From the NCBI RefSeq assembly GCF_938028825.1, contig NZ_CALIZP010000084.1:1-40890 (forward strand): a DNA stretch of 40,890 nt, read 5' to 3'. The position numbers and the translations under genes were made by a program. The stretch comes from an uncultured Cardiobacterium sp. GTDB taxonomy: Bacteria > Pseudomonadota > Gammaproteobacteria > Cardiobacteriales > Cardiobacteriaceae. The notes under the pieces are model-generated. The model searched no databases and was not told the DNA's origin. It saw only the letters and a list, made by a program, of their open reading frames with translations. Positions 23,086-32,355 of the stretch are shown here, piece after piece. The first letter of the stretch is position 1. Every line of letters begins with the position of its first letter.

Positions 23086-23595
23086 ATGCCCATCAACATC
23101 TACCGCTTCAAAATATCGCTCATCGAATACCACGCTGTGCCCGTTAACAAACTGCACCGCATCCTCGACATCGCCGGCAATGCCACCTTCGAAGACCTGC
23201 ACGCGCTCATCTTCACCGCCTTCGACCGCTACGACCCGCACCTCTACCAATTCATCCTCACCCGCGCAGAAGCAAAAAGCGACCACGCCTTATACGATTG
23301 CAAAGAGCGGGTTTTTGACCCGTACAGCATGGAAGAGGCCGACATGATGATGGATGAAGGCGATATCGCCCACAACGCCGCGACCTTCACCCTCGACAAC
23401 ACGAAGCTGCAAGAAAAAGATTTCATCTACTACCGCTTCGACTTCGGCGACGACTGGATGCATCACCTGCGCCTGGAAAAAATCTACCCGCTGGCAGCGG
23501 CAAGCAGCGACGAGCCCTATGCCGCCATCGTGAAAAAAGTCGGCGCATCCCCCGCGCAATATGAAGAATACGACGACGAGGAAGATGACGGATAA
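23086..23595 (+). CDS. Plasmid pRiA4b ORF-3 family protein
   Basis: A 169-residue acidic protein. YRFKISLIEYHAVPVNKLHR, the central histidine-rich HALIFTAFDRYDPHLYQF stretch, and YYRFDFGDDWMHHLRLEKI (about 111-129) are typical of the PF07929 domain, found in plasmid and transposon-associated proteins (IS1096 TnpR-like). The C-terminus is a short acidic tail. Biochemical function is unknown. GGAGAACCCC precedes the ATG at 23086. Confidence 0.82.
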   Translation: MPINIYRFKISLIEYHAVPVNKLHRILDIAGNATFEDLHALIFTAFDRYDPHLYQFILTRAEAKSDHALYDCKERVFDPYSMEEADMMMDEGDIAHNAATFTLDNTKLQEKDFIYYRFDFGDDWMHHLRLEKIYPLAAASSDEPYAAIVKKVGASPAQYEEYDDEEDDG

Positions 23596-23738
23596 AGCCA
23601 CACGCCCCCGCTCGTATTAGGCTTTTCGCGAAAGTCTCTTTCTCCTCAAGCTTCTGGCTATTGTGAAATAGCTATCCGCAGCAGCTGCGGCATCTTGGTG
23701 ATGACCTGCCTAGGCAGGGAATATGGCAGGGCGAGAAA

Positions 23739-23844
23739 TATAGTCGTTTCAACTAGAATTGATACGGTGTTGGCGCGCCTCACCGTACTATCTGTACTGT
23801 CTTCGGCTCGCCGCCTTGTCTCAGTCCTATTTGAAATGACTATA
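23739..23844. repeat. Correia-like element, copy 3
   Basis: A 106-bp element with near-perfect inverted termini TATAGTCGTTTCAA / TTGAAATGACTATA. The core GTACTATCTGTACTGTCTTC plus CGCCGCCTTGTCTCAG follows the same plan as the Neisseria Correia repeat. It lies in the convergent gap between the pRiA4b-like gene and nqrM. Confidence 0.8.
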
Positions 23845-23871
23845 TCAGCGCACCTCACCGGTTGCAGCCAA

Positions 23872-23898
23872 AAACGGAATGACAGCGTCATTCCGTTT
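23872..23898 (-). terminator. Terminator of the nqr-apbE-nqrM transcript
   Basis: A perfect 12-bp stem (23872-23883 with 23887-23898) with a 3-base loop is followed on the minus strand by TTTTT in total. It lies 60 bases after the nqrM stop. Confidence 0.8.
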
Positions 23899-23958
23899 GG
23901 TGACGTTGCCGGACGCCTTGCTGCGTCCGGCATACTGTTTTGCGTGGAAAGCGGTGAA

Positions 23959-24180
23959 TCAGGGTTGATAGCGCTTGACTTTGCCTGCTGCATGCTGCCC
24001 GTCGGTGGCGGGCGGTTCTTTGTTTTCGCAGACGTCTTTGCAGCCGCAGGCACGTTCGACGCCGACGGCGCCCAGTCCGCCGCAACTGCCTTTGATGGGC
24101 GCACGGCCGAAGATGACACCGACGGCCATGCCTACGCCGACGAGCATAAGGACGATGAAGACGACGATGAAGGTGGTCAT
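23959..24180 (-). CDS. nqrM: Na+-NQR maturation protein NqrM
   Basis: A 73-residue protein with one N-terminal membrane helix (residues 1-24). It is followed by the conserved FGRAPIKGSCGGLGAVG and CGCKDVC cysteine motifs. NqrM is needed to insert the iron center between NqrD and NqrE. Its ATG overlaps the apbE stop by four bases, and the terminator at 23872 follows, so it is the last gene of the nqr operon. Confidence 0.9.
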   Translation of the reverse strand: MTTFIVVFIVLMLVGVGMAVGVIFGRAPIKGSCGGLGAVGVERACGCKDVCENKEPPATDGQHAAGKVKRYQP

Positions 24181-25229
24181 GGTTGTTCCTCCTGTATGGC
24201 TTGGGTGAAGGCTTTGCTTCTCTGGATGATATAGGGTGTCCCGTTACCGGCGAGAATGAGTTCGGCGGCAAGCCCGTGCTCGTCGGCGAAGGCGAGGGCT
24301 TTTTCGTCGCCAAGCAGCATCAGGGTGGTGGCGTAGGCGTCTGCGGTCATGCAGTCGGCGGCAAGGACGGTCGCGGAGAGGAGGCGCGAGCGGTGCGATT
24401 TGCCGTCTTTGGGGTCAATGATGTGATACGCCATTTCCCCACCCTTTTCAGCGTAGTTGCGGTAGTTGCCGGAGGTCGCCATTGCCGGCAGGCGGTCATT
24501 CATGGCGATGACCGACTCAACCGCCGCACCGCTCACTAATCCAGCCTCAGGCCGTTCAATGCCGACGCGCCACGGCGCGCCGTATTTGTTGCCTTTGCTG
24601 CGGATTTCGCCGCCGATTTCCACGAGGTAGTCGGAGTAGCCCGCCGCGTGAATGGTTTCGGCCACCCTGTCCACGCCGTAGCCTTTGGCGATGGAGGAGA
24701 GGTCGATGAAGATGTCGGGGTCGGTTTTGGCAAGACCCGCATCGCCGAGGTGCAATTTGTGGTAGCCGACATGTTGCAGGGCGGCGGCAATTTCGGCGTC
24801 AGAGGGTTTGTCCTGCCGCTTGACCGGACCGAAGCCCCACAGGTTGACCAGCGGGCCGACGGTCACGTCGTACACACCGCCGCTTTCTTCGCTGATGGCA
24901 AGTGCTTTGGCAAGTACACGGCGCAGACCGTCGCTGATGGGCTGCACTGTGGTGTCGCGGCTGCGGTTGAAGCGCATCAGCTCGGAGTTGTCGCGGTAGG
25001 TGGACATGCTGTCGTTCACCGCTTCGAGGGTGGTATCAATTTGCTGTTTGAGGGCGCTTTTGGCGGCATCGTCGAGTTCGGCGGCAATGCTGACGTTCCA
25101 GAAGGTGCCCATGGTTTCGCCGGAGAGGCGGCTTACGTTCTGCGCACGGCTTTCTGCGCAGACGAGAAGGAAAAGCGCTGTTGCCAGCAGCAACAGCGCT
25201 TGTCGGAGTGTACTCAGGTGCCGGTACAC
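24177..25229 (-). CDS. apbE: FAD:protein FMN transferase ApbE
   Basis: A 350-residue exported flavin transferase with an N-terminal signal peptide (residues 1-29, hydrophobic LLLLATALFLLV). Conserved segments include SGETMGTFW, YDVTVGPLVNLWGFG, FIDLSSIAKGYGVDRVAE, YLVEIGGEIRSKG and the metal-binding LAADCMTADAYATTL. It attaches FMN to threonines of NqrB and NqrC. The start codon is GTG, one base after the nqrF stop; MYRHLST follows it. It is part of the nqr operon, between nqrF and nqrM. Confidence 0.93.
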   Translation of the reverse strand: MYRHLSTLRQALLLLATALFLLVCAESRAQNVSRLSGETMGTFWNVSIAAELDDAAKSALKQQIDTTLEAVNDSMSTYRDNSELMRFNRSRDTTVQPISDGLRRVLAKALAISEESGGVYDVTVGPLVNLWGFGPVKRQDKPSDAEIAAALQHVGYHKLHLGDAGLAKTDPDIFIDLSSIAKGYGVDRVAETIHAAGYSDYLVEIGGEIRSKGNKYGAPWRVGIERPEAGLVSGAAVESVIAMNDRLPAMATSGNYRNYAEKGGEMAYHIIDPKDGKSHRSRLLSATVLAADCMTADAYATTLMLLGDEKALAFADEHGLAAELILAGNGTPYIIQRSKAFTQAIQEEQP

Positions 25230-25230
25230 G

Positions 25231-26448
25231 TCAGCCCCCGAAGTTATCCAGCAGGATGTTTTCGTCTTCGACGCCGAGGTTGTGCAGCATGTCGATGACG
25301 GATTTGGTCATCATCGGCGGGCCGCACATGTAGTACTCGCAGTCTTCCGGCGCGGGGTGGTTTTTCAGGTAATTTTCGTACACGACGTTGTGGATGAAAC
25401 CGGTGTAGCCCGTCCAGTTGTCTTCGGGCAAAGCATCGGAAAGGGCGACGTGCCAGGTGAAGTTCGGAAATTCTTTGGCGAGGGCGTCAAAGTCTTCCTG
25501 GTAGAAGATTTCCCGCTTGGAGCGCGCGCCGTACCAGAAGGTGATTTTCCGTTTGCTGTGCAGGCGCTTCAGCTGGTCGAAGATGTGTGAACGCATCGGC
25601 GCCATGCCCGCACCACCGCCGATGAAGACCATTTCGGCATCGGTGTCTTTGGCAAAGAATTCGCCAAAGGGGCCGGAGATGGTGACTTTATCGCCGGGTT
25701 TGAGGTTGAAGATGTAGCTGGACATGATGCCCGGCTTGGCTTCGGGAATTTTCGGCGGCGGGGTGGCGATACGGACGTTGAGCATGATGATGCCTTTTTC
25801 GTCCGGGTAGTTCGCCATCGAGTAGGCGCGCATGGTCGGTTTGTCGTTATGCGCCTCGAGTTTGAACAGGCCGTATTTTTCCCAGTCTTCGCGGTATTCC
25901 GGGGCGATGTCGAAGTCGCTGTATTTGATGTCATAAGCGGGGCATTCGATCTGGATGTAGCCGCCGGCGCGGAAGGGGACGGTTTCGCCTTCGGGGATTT
26001 TAAGCTTGAGCTCTTTGATGAAGGTCGCCTTGTTGTCGTTGGAGATGACGGTGCATTCCCATTTTTTGACGCCGAAGACAGCTTCATCCACTTCAACTTT
26101 CATGTTGCTTTTTACCGCGACCTGGCAGGAGAGGCGTTCGCCTTCGCGCGCCTCGCGTTTGCTGATGTGGTTGAGCTCGACCGGCAAGATTTCGCCGCCG
26201 CCTTCATGTACTTTGACGACGCACTGGCCGCAACTGCCGCCGCCGCCACAGGCGGAAGAGACGTAGATTTTGTTGTCGGCAAGGACGTTGAGCAGTTTGC
26301 CGCCCATCGGTACGTCCAGTTCACGTTCGCCGTTGACGAGTATTTTCACGTTGCCCTGCGGCACGAGATATTTGCGCGCCACCAGGATGATGGCGGAGAG
26401 CAGCAGGATGAGGCCGGTGAAGATGAGCACACCGTAGAATATTTCCAT
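25231..26448 (-). CDS. nqrF: Na+-translocating NADH:quinone reductase subunit F
   Basis: A 405-residue subunit that receives electrons from NADH. It has one N-terminal membrane helix, a [2Fe-2S] ferredoxin domain with SSACGGGGSCGQCVVKV plus LSCQVAV (four cysteines, about 66-112), then an FAD/NADH reductase domain (MRAYSMANYPDE for FAD; FIGGGAGMAPMRSHIFDQL for NADH) and C-terminal YYMCGPPMM. The length matches the family. It follows nqrE by 12 bases. Confidence 0.96.
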   Translation of the reverse strand: MEIFYGVLIFTGLILLLSAIILVARKYLVPQGNVKILVNGERELDVPMGGKLLNVLADNKIYVSSACGGGGSCGQCVVKVHEGGGEILPVELNHISKREAREGERLSCQVAVKSNMKVEVDEAVFGVKKWECTVISNDNKATFIKELKLKIPEGETVPFRAGGYIQIECPAYDIKYSDFDIAPEYREDWEKYGLFKLEAHNDKPTMRAYSMANYPDEKGIIMLNVRIATPPPKIPEAKPGIMSSYIFNLKPGDKVTISGPFGEFFAKDTDAEMVFIGGGAGMAPMRSHIFDQLKRLHSKRKITFWYGARSKREIFYQEDFDALAKEFPNFTWHVALSDALPEDNWTGYTGFIHNVVYENYLKNHPAPEDCEYYMCGPPMMTKSVIDMLHNLGVEDENILLDNFGG

Positions 26449-26460
26449 GTTTGTCCCCCT

Positions 26461-27072
26461 TTATAGTTGTACGCCGGAGAAGGACATGAAGCCCAGTGCC
26501 ATCAGCCCGGCGGTGATGAAGGTGATGCCCAGTCCTTCCAGCCCTTTCGGCACGTCGGCATAGCGCAGTTTTTCGCGGATACCCGCCATGGTGACTATGG
26601 CCAGTGCCCAGCCGGCGCCGCTGCCGACGCCATAGACGACGGATTCGCCGAAGGTGTAGTTGCGTTCGACCATGAAGAGCGAGCCGGCAAGGATGGCACA
26701 GTTCACGGTGATGAGCGGCAGGAAAATGCCCAGCGCCGAGTAGAGCGAGGGGACGTATTTGTCGAGGAACATTTCCAGGATTTGCACGACTGCTGCGATC
26801 ACGCCGATGTAGGCGATGAGGCCGAGGAAGCTGATATCCACTTCCACGCCGAGCATTTGCCAGAACGCGGCGTTTTCTTTCAGGAGGTACGTGTAAAGCA
26901 GGTTGTTGAGCGGCACGGTCAACGTCTGCACGACAATAACGGCGGTGCCGAGACCGGCGGCGGTGGTGATTTTTTTCGATACGGCGAGGAAGGTGCACAT
27001 GCCCAGGAAGAAGGACAGTGCCATGTTCTCGATGAAGATGGATTTGATGAACAGGCTCAGATAGTGTTCCAT
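26461..27072 (-). CDS. nqrE: Na+-NQR subunit E
   Basis: A 203-residue integral membrane subunit with six predicted helices. The start MEHYLSLFIKSIFIENMALS and the FLGMCTFLAVSKK segment, with the cysteine that takes part in the NqrD/E iron site, are typical. A second cysteine is in VNCAILAG. It is related to NqrD and RnfA. It starts 11 bases after the nqrD stop. Confidence 0.95.
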   Translation of the reverse strand: MEHYLSLFIKSIFIENMALSFFLGMCTFLAVSKKITTAAGLGTAVIVVQTLTVPLNNLLYTYLLKENAAFWQMLGVEVDISFLGLIAYIGVIAAVVQILEMFLDKYVPSLYSALGIFLPLITVNCAILAGSLFMVERNYTFGESVVYGVGSGAGWALAIVTMAGIREKLRYADVPKGLEGLGITFITAGLMALGFMSFSGVQL

Positions 27073-27083
27073 GTCCGTGCTCC

Positions 27084-27770
27084 TTAGTGTCCGGTGCCGC
27101 CGATGAGGATCGGTTTGGCGGCTTTGGCTTCGGTATAGTCACGCGCTTCGTTCTGTTCGGGTTTCCAGGTGCGCAGCGCCCAGATGAGCAGGCCGATGAC
27201 GAAGAAAGCACTCGGCGGCAGCACCATCAGGCCGTTCGGGACATACCAGCCATCCGGTTTGGTGGGCAGGATGGTGATGTCGAACCAGGTGCCTTTGCCG
27301 AAGATTTCGCGGATGGTGCCAACGGTGAGCAGCATGGCGCTGTATCCGAGGCCGTTGCCGATACCGTCCAGAAAGCTAGGGATGGGCGGGTTGGACATGG
27401 CGTAGGCTTCGAGCCGCCCCATGACGATGCAGTTGGTCAGGATGAGGCTGACGTACACCGAGAGTTGTTTGGACAGTTCGAAGGCAAAGGCCCTCAGCAA
27501 CTGATCCACGACGATAACCGCCGAAGCGGCAACCGCCATCTGCACGATGATGCGGATACTGCTCGGGATGTTGTTGCGGATCATGCTGACGAACAGGTTG
27601 GAAAAGGCGGTCACGAAGGTGAGGCCGAGGCTCATCAGGAAGGCGGTTTTCATGCTGCCGGTCACGGCCAGCGCCGAACAGATGCCCAAGACTTGCAGGC
27701 CAATCGGGTTGTTGGCAAAGATCGGCCCCAGGATGATTTCTCGATAGTCGTATTTTTTGTTATCGCTCAT
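27084..27770 (-). CDS. nqrD: Na+-NQR subunit D
   Basis: A 228-residue membrane subunit with about six helices. ANNPIGLQVLGICSALAVT carries the first iron-site cysteine and LILTNCIVMGRLEAYAM the second. The tail WKPEQNEARDYTEAK is longer than in some relatives. It follows nqrC after three bases. Confidence 0.95.
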   Translation of the reverse strand: MSDNKKYDYREIILGPIFANNPIGLQVLGICSALAVTGSMKTAFLMSLGLTFVTAFSNLFVSMIRNNIPSSIRIIVQMAVAASAVIVVDQLLRAFAFELSKQLSVYVSLILTNCIVMGRLEAYAMSNPPIPSFLDGIGNGLGYSAMLLTVGTIREIFGKGTWFDITILPTKPDGWYVPNGLMVLPPSAFFVIGLLIWALRTWKPEQNEARDYTEAKAAKPILIGGTGH

Positions 27771-27773
27771 GAT

Positions 27774-28610
27774 TTATTGCTCCGTTTTTTGCCCGATGGC
27801 GGCCTGGGAAGCGTCGCGCAGGTCGGCAAGGGTTATTTCACCGTTTTTGATGTGATCCACCAGCGGCTTGTAGCCCTGCTCGCCCAGCCAGAAGTTCATC
27901 ATGTGTTCGACGCCGTTACTGGTCAGCGTGGCGCCGGCGATGGCATCTACCTGGTTTTTCGCATCCGGATTGCGGACTTTTACCAGATCGACATGCGGAT
28001 TGCCGCTGTCGTCGTAGGGAATGATGCCCGCCCACAGCGCCTGCCAGGCCGGTTCGACGATGCGCGCGCCCAGTCCGGGGGTTTCTGCATGCTGGTAGAA
28101 GGTGATGCCGGTGACTTCCGGCTGTTTGTCCTTGAAAGACAGGGCGGTGAAGCCGTACATGGTGGACCACAGTCCGTAGCCCTGTATCGGCAGGACGAGG
28201 CGGGAAATTTGATCCCCGTCGGCCACAACATAAGCAAGCCCCTCTTTGGCAATGCGTTTGATGCCTGCCGGATCGTCGGTGAGGGCATGACCTTCGCTGT
28301 CGCTTTGTGCCGCGTTGTACATATTGTAGGTCAGCGGGTTTTTGTCGCGTGCCGGTTCGCCGGTTTTCAGGTCAATCACCAGCGGGATAATCTGCGTAAA
28401 TTTTTCGTTGATTTGCTCGGTCGTGAGGCGTTCCTCCGCCCCGGCCAAACCAGCTGCGCGCAGGATGTTGATTTTTTTCTCGTTCTCGGCGTTTTGTTTC
28501 TGGAAACCGCGCAGTGATACGGCGGCGGTGGAAACAAACAGCGAGCAGAGCAGACAGACGATGGTGGCGAATTTGAGTACGCCCCAAGCGGATTGTTTTT
28601 TCTCAGACAT
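27774..28610 (-). CDS. nqrC: Na+-NQR subunit C
   Basis: A 278-residue subunit with one N-terminal membrane helix (about 10-32) and a periplasmic FMN-binding domain. The covalent FMN threonine lies in DAIAGATLTSNGVE (near 226), the substrate of ApbE encoded downstream. The start overlaps the end of nqrB by eight bases. Confidence 0.95.
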   Translation of the reverse strand: MSEKKQSAWGVLKFATIVCLLCSLFVSTAAVSLRGFQKQNAENEKKINILRAAGLAGAEERLTTEQINEKFTQIIPLVIDLKTGEPARDKNPLTYNMYNAAQSDSEGHALTDDPAGIKRIAKEGLAYVVADGDQISRLVLPIQGYGLWSTMYGFTALSFKDKQPEVTGITFYQHAETPGLGARIVEPAWQALWAGIIPYDDSGNPHVDLVKVRNPDAKNQVDAIAGATLTSNGVEHMMNFWLGEQGYKPLVDHIKNGEITLADLRDASQAAIGQKTEQ

Positions 28611-29748
28611 GGGTTCTCTCCTGACGGCGTTTGGTGTTCGCGCGCATCACGAAGAAATCGATGAGCGGGGCAAACATATTGGAGAAGAGGATGGCCAGCA
28701 TGATGCCTTCCGGGAAGGCGGGGTTGACCACCCGGATAAGGACGGTCATCACCCCGACCAGCGCACCGAAAATGTAGCGGCCGGTATTGGTGACGGAGGC
28801 CGTGACCGGATCCGTTGCCATGAAGAAGGTGCCGAAGGCAAAACCGCCGAGGACGAAGTGCCACCAGAACGGCATCGCAAACATATGGTTGGTTTCGCTG
28901 CCGATGATGTTGAACATCAGTGAGGTGATGGTTGCACCGGCAATCGCGCCAACAACAATGCGCCAGGAAGCGACGCCGGCAAAGAGAATGATGGCACCGC
29001 CGATGAGAATGGCCAGCGTTGACACTTCGCCGATGGAACCGGGCATGTTGCCGATGAAGGCATCCCACCAGCTTAACTGGCTGCGCACCGCATCCATACC
29101 GCCTTCTGCCGCGCGACTGAGGGCGGTCGCACCGGAATAGCCGTCCACCGCAACCCAAACGCGGTCGCCGGATATTTGCGCCGGATAGGCAAAATAAAGA
29201 AAGGCCCGGGCCGCGAGTGCGGGGTTGATAAAGTTGCGGCCGGTTCCACCGAAGACTTCTTTTCCCAGCACCACGCCGAAAGAAATACCGATGGCGACTT
29301 GCCACAGCGGAATGGTCGGCGGCAGGGTCAGGGAGAAGAGGATTGAGGTAACGAAGAAACCTTCGCTGACTTCGTGTTTGCGCACGATGCAGAAAAGAAT
29401 TTCCCACGCGATACCGACGGCGAAGGTGACGATATAAATCGGCAGGTGCAGTTTCGCGCCGAACCACAGGTTCGCCAGCAGGCCGGGATCGGCAATACCC
29501 TGAGCCTGTGCCGCTTGTGCGCCGACGAAATACCAGCCGGCAATCATCGCCGGGAATACGGCAAACCAGACGAGGATCATCACCCGTTTCAGGTCTATCA
29601 CATCACGCACATGCGACGGACGCGCGGTAACGAAGCGGGGGGAATAGACAAAGGTGGCCGTTGCTTCGTAAAGCGGGAAGAGTTTTTCGAATTTCCCGCC
29701 TTTTTCAAACAGCGGTGCTATTTTTTCAAAGAAATGTTGTTTCGCCAT
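28603..29748 (-). CDS. nqrB: Na+-NQR subunit B
   Basis: A 381-residue membrane subunit with about ten helices that holds covalent FMN and a riboflavin site. The FMN threonine is in VDGYSGATALSRAAEGG (near 200). The length is somewhat shorter than the about 410 residues common elsewhere. It lies two bases after nqrA and overlaps nqrC. Confidence 0.95.
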   Translation of the reverse strand: MAKQHFFEKIAPLFEKGGKFEKLFPLYEATATFVYSPRFVTARPSHVRDVIDLKRVMILVWFAVFPAMIAGWYFVGAQAAQAQGIADPGLLANLWFGAKLHLPIYIVTFAVGIAWEILFCIVRKHEVSEGFFVTSILFSLTLPPTIPLWQVAIGISFGVVLGKEVFGGTGRNFINPALAARAFLYFAYPAQISGDRVWVAVDGYSGATALSRAAEGGMDAVRSQLSWWDAFIGNMPGSIGEVSTLAILIGGAIILFAGVASWRIVVGAIAGATITSLMFNIIGSETNHMFAMPFWWHFVLGGFAFGTFFMATDPVTASVTNTGRYIFGALVGVMTVLIRVVNPAFPEGIMLAILFSNMFAPLIDFFVMRANTKRRQERTHV

Positions 29749-29750
29749 AA

Positions 29751-31094
29751 TCAGCCTTCCTGCTCTATCAAGGTAAGGTTCTCGCGCAGAATCGCCCCGA
29801 AATCATGTTTGCCGGGGCAGACGAAGGACATGAGTGCCACGTCTTCTTCGTCCAGTTCCAGCGCGCCGAGATTGATTGCCGTGTCGGTATCTTTCACGAT
29901 CAATGCTTTCGCCAGCAAAGTCGGCAGGATATCGAGCGGCATCACTTCTTCATACACGCCGATGGGAACGATAGGGCGGGGGGAGCCGCGCAGCGAAGTA
30001 TTGAACTGCATCGGCCCTTTCAGGAATTTGCCGATATAGGCATTGGTGCGCGAAAACCAGCCAACGCCGGGACGCAGAAAGCCGAGAAAATAGGACTCGC
30101 GACCTTCCGGCAGAACAGTGACTTGCTGGTCGTAAGCGCTGAGATAAGCGGTCTCGTCATGTACCTGGCGGCCGGACAGGGCGGACCCGGAAATGATGCG
30201 CTGTTCGCCGTCGTTCAGGTTATCTGCCAGCAAATCCGCCATCGCGGTACCACGCACGGCGCGGATGATGCGCGGTCTTTTCACGCCGGGACCCGCAACG
30301 GCAACCAAACGCTGCATATCCAGAATGCCGCTGCGGAAGAATTTGCCGATGCAGAGCAGGTCTTGCACACCGATATGCCACACGGTTTTACCGGCACCGA
30401 CCGGATCAATGAAGTGGATATGGGTGCCGACCAGCCCTGCGGGATGCGCACCGCCGAAGTCGTGAATTTCCAGGCGGTTGAGGAAATGCGTCGGCACCGG
30501 GGTTTCGCGACGGCGGCACAGGTGGACTTGTCCACCGGAAAGCGCCTGCATGATGGCAAGCCCGGTCAACAGGTCGGCATCGCGTCCCTGCATGGCGAGC
30601 GCGGGGTCAAATGACAGCGGGTTGCTGTCCATCGTATTAACGAAGATGGAGTGCGGCACACTGTCAATCGCCGGAATTTTACTGAACGGACGGGTGCGGA
30701 AAGTTGCCCACAGGCCGCAAGCGATCAAACGTTTGACGATTTCTTCACGCGGGAGTTTTTTGGCCGCGTCATCGCCAAAAGCTTCAAAGACGACGGCTTC
30801 TCCCGCTTCGGGACGGATAATGACGGACAACAGGCGACGTTTTTCGCCACGCACAATTTTTTCGACAGTGCCGGAAACCGGTGCACAGACAAGCACACCC
30901 GGGTTCTTCTTATCTTCAAAAAGCGGCTGTCCCAGTACAACTTTATCGCCTTCGGCGATGAGCATGGTCGGTTTCAGACCCTGATAGTCTTCGCCGATGA
31001 CAGCTACATTGTGTTTGGGGACGATGTCGTGAATGTCGGTGCTACTGACGGCACCGGGGATGGGAAGGTCTAAACCTTTCTTGACGAATATCAT
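29751..31094 (-). CDS. nqrA: Na+-NQR subunit A
   Basis: A 447-residue peripheral subunit involved in quinone access. The opening VKKGLDLPIPG is characteristic; other hallmarks are GLKPTMLIAEGDKV, LFEDKKNPGVLVCAPVSGTV, ISGSALSGR and MPLDILPTLLAKAL. It is the first gene of the nqr operon, 41 bases after the mature end of tRNA-Leu, with GAGGTAAGG upstream of the ATG. A separate strong promoter was not evident, so it may be co-transcribed with the tRNA and secG. Confidence 0.95.
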   Translation of the reverse strand: MIFVKKGLDLPIPGAVSSTDIHDIVPKHNVAVIGEDYQGLKPTMLIAEGDKVVLGQPLFEDKKNPGVLVCAPVSGTVEKIVRGEKRRLLSVIIRPEAGEAVVFEAFGDDAAKKLPREEIVKRLIACGLWATFRTRPFSKIPAIDSVPHSIFVNTMDSNPLSFDPALAMQGRDADLLTGLAIMQALSGGQVHLCRRRETPVPTHFLNRLEIHDFGGAHPAGLVGTHIHFIDPVGAGKTVWHIGVQDLLCIGKFFRSGILDMQRLVAVAGPGVKRPRIIRAVRGTAMADLLADNLNDGEQRIISGSALSGRQVHDETAYLSAYDQQVTVLPEGRESYFLGFLRPGVGWFSRTNAYIGKFLKGPMQFNTSLRGSPRPIVPIGVYEEVMPLDILPTLLAKALIVKDTDTAINLGALELDEEDVALMSFVCPGKHDFGAILRENLTLIEQEG

Positions 31095-31135
31095 GCTAAC
31101 AATACCTTACCTCAGACTACGTCTTTATTTTTATA

Positions 31136-31220
31136 TGGTGCCGACGGCGAGACTCGAACTCGCAAGGCTTTCGCCACTACCCCCTCAAGATAGCGTGTCT
31201 ACCAGTTTCACCACGTCGGC
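31136..31220 (-). tRNA. tRNA-Leu (GAG)
   Basis: An 85-base class II tRNA with a complete cloverleaf: acceptor GCCGACG/CGTCGGC, anticodon loop CTTGAGG, a long variable arm, a T arm with TTCGAGT, and encoded CCA at the 3' end (31136-31138). The order secG then tRNA-Leu(GAG) matches E. coli secG-leuU. Confidence 0.95.
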
Positions 31221-31247
31221 GGTCTTTGTTGACCCTGCGCGCCCCGC

Positions 31248-31631
31248 TTAAGGCTTGGCGGGCGCAGGGACGTCGGTATTCGAAGCAGGCGGCGGATTAT
31301 CCATACCGGCGGTAGGGATGTCAAGCGCTGCTTCGCTTTTTTCTGCTTCCTGAACGACTGTTTGCTGGTTCAGGATGCTGCTGTCGCGTTGTGCTTCGCG
31401 GTTTTGCAGGTAGCCCAGAAGCAGGGCTCCGACGAAGAACACGGCGGCGAGGAATCGTGTGGCCTTATAGAGAAACGAGCTCGCACCGCGCGCACCGAAT
31501 ACGGTGCTGGATGCACCGCCACCGCCCAACGCGCCTATGCCGCCGCCACTTTTGGGTTGTTGCAGCAGAATAAGCGCGCACAAGGCAAGCGAGGCGAGCA
31601 GGAAGATGATTTGTACCAGTTGTACGGTCAT
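31248..31631 (-). CDS. secG: Preprotein translocase subunit SecG
   Basis: A 127-residue subunit with two membrane helices (about 2-22 and 55-75) and the conserved cytosolic loop LLQQPKSGGGIGALGGGG. The C-terminal tail is hydrophilic and Pro-rich. It supports SecYEG-driven protein export. It overlaps tpiA by four bases and precedes tRNA-Leu. Confidence 0.94.
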   Translation of the reverse strand: MTVQLVQIIFLLASLALCALILLQQPKSGGGIGALGGGGASSTVFGARGASSFLYKATRFLAAVFFVGALLLGYLQNREAQRDSSILNQQTVVQEAEKSEAALDIPTAGMDNPPPASNTDVPAPAKP

Positions 31632-32353
31632 GCCATCGCTCCCACGATTTTGTCGAAGGTGTCCGCTTGCAGGGATGCACCGCCAACGAGGAAGCCGTCA
31701 ATGTCCGCCCCGGCGAAGAGTTCGGCGGCGTTGTCCGGTTTGACGGAACCGCCGTAGAGGATACGGACTTTGTCGGCAACGGCTGCGGCGCGTTCGTGCA
31801 GCAAGGCGCGGATTTTGCCGTGGACTTGTTGCGCATATTCCGCAGTTGCCGCCTTGCCGGTACCGATGGCCCAGACGGGTTCGTAAGCGATAACGGTATC
31901 GGCATCCACCAATCCGGCATCCAGCACCGGATTGAGCTGGCGCAAGAGGGCGCTGTCACACTGCCCCGCCTCGTACTCTTGCAGGGATTCGCCGATGCAG
32001 TAGATGACTTTCAGCCCCTGGGCTTTGAGTTGTTGCCATTTTTCAATCAGCAGCGCTTCGGTTTCACCGTGAGCGGTGCGGCGTTCCGAGTGGCCGATGA
32101 TGGCGTAGCTCGCCCCCGCTTCTTTCAGCATGGCCGCCGAGATTTCGCCGGTATGCGCGCCGGATGCGTGGGCGCTGACGTCTTCCCCTGCCAGTTCCGC
32201 CAGCCCCATTTCGTGGGCTTTGGCCAGATAGATGGCAGGCAGGCCGAAGATTTTTTCGACGTTGCCTTGCGGCCAGGCATGTTTGGCGAAGGCTTCAACC
32301 AGAGCAAAGTCGCCGTTCATTTTCCAGTTTGCTGCTGCGATGGGTTTTCGCAT
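31628..32353 (-). CDS. tpiA: Triose-phosphate isomerase
   Basis: A 241-residue glycolytic TIM barrel converting dihydroxyacetone phosphate and glyceraldehyde-3-phosphate. Catalytic residues are visible in AANWKMNG (Asn and Lys), IIGHSERR (His) and AYEPVWAIGTGK (Glu), with the phosphate loop ILYGGSVKPDN. It follows glmM after two bases and overlaps secG. Confidence 0.96.
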   Translation of the reverse strand: MRKPIAAANWKMNGDFALVEAFAKHAWPQGNVEKIFGLPAIYLAKAHEMGLAELAGEDVSAHASGAHTGEISAAMLKEAGASYAIIGHSERRTAHGETEALLIEKWQQLKAQGLKVIYCIGESLQEYEAGQCDSALLRQLNPVLDAGLVDADTVIAYEPVWAIGTGKAATAEYAQQVHGKIRALLHERAAAVADKVRILYGGSVKPDNAAELFAGADIDGFLVGGASLQADTFDKIVGAMA

Positions 32354-32355
32354 GT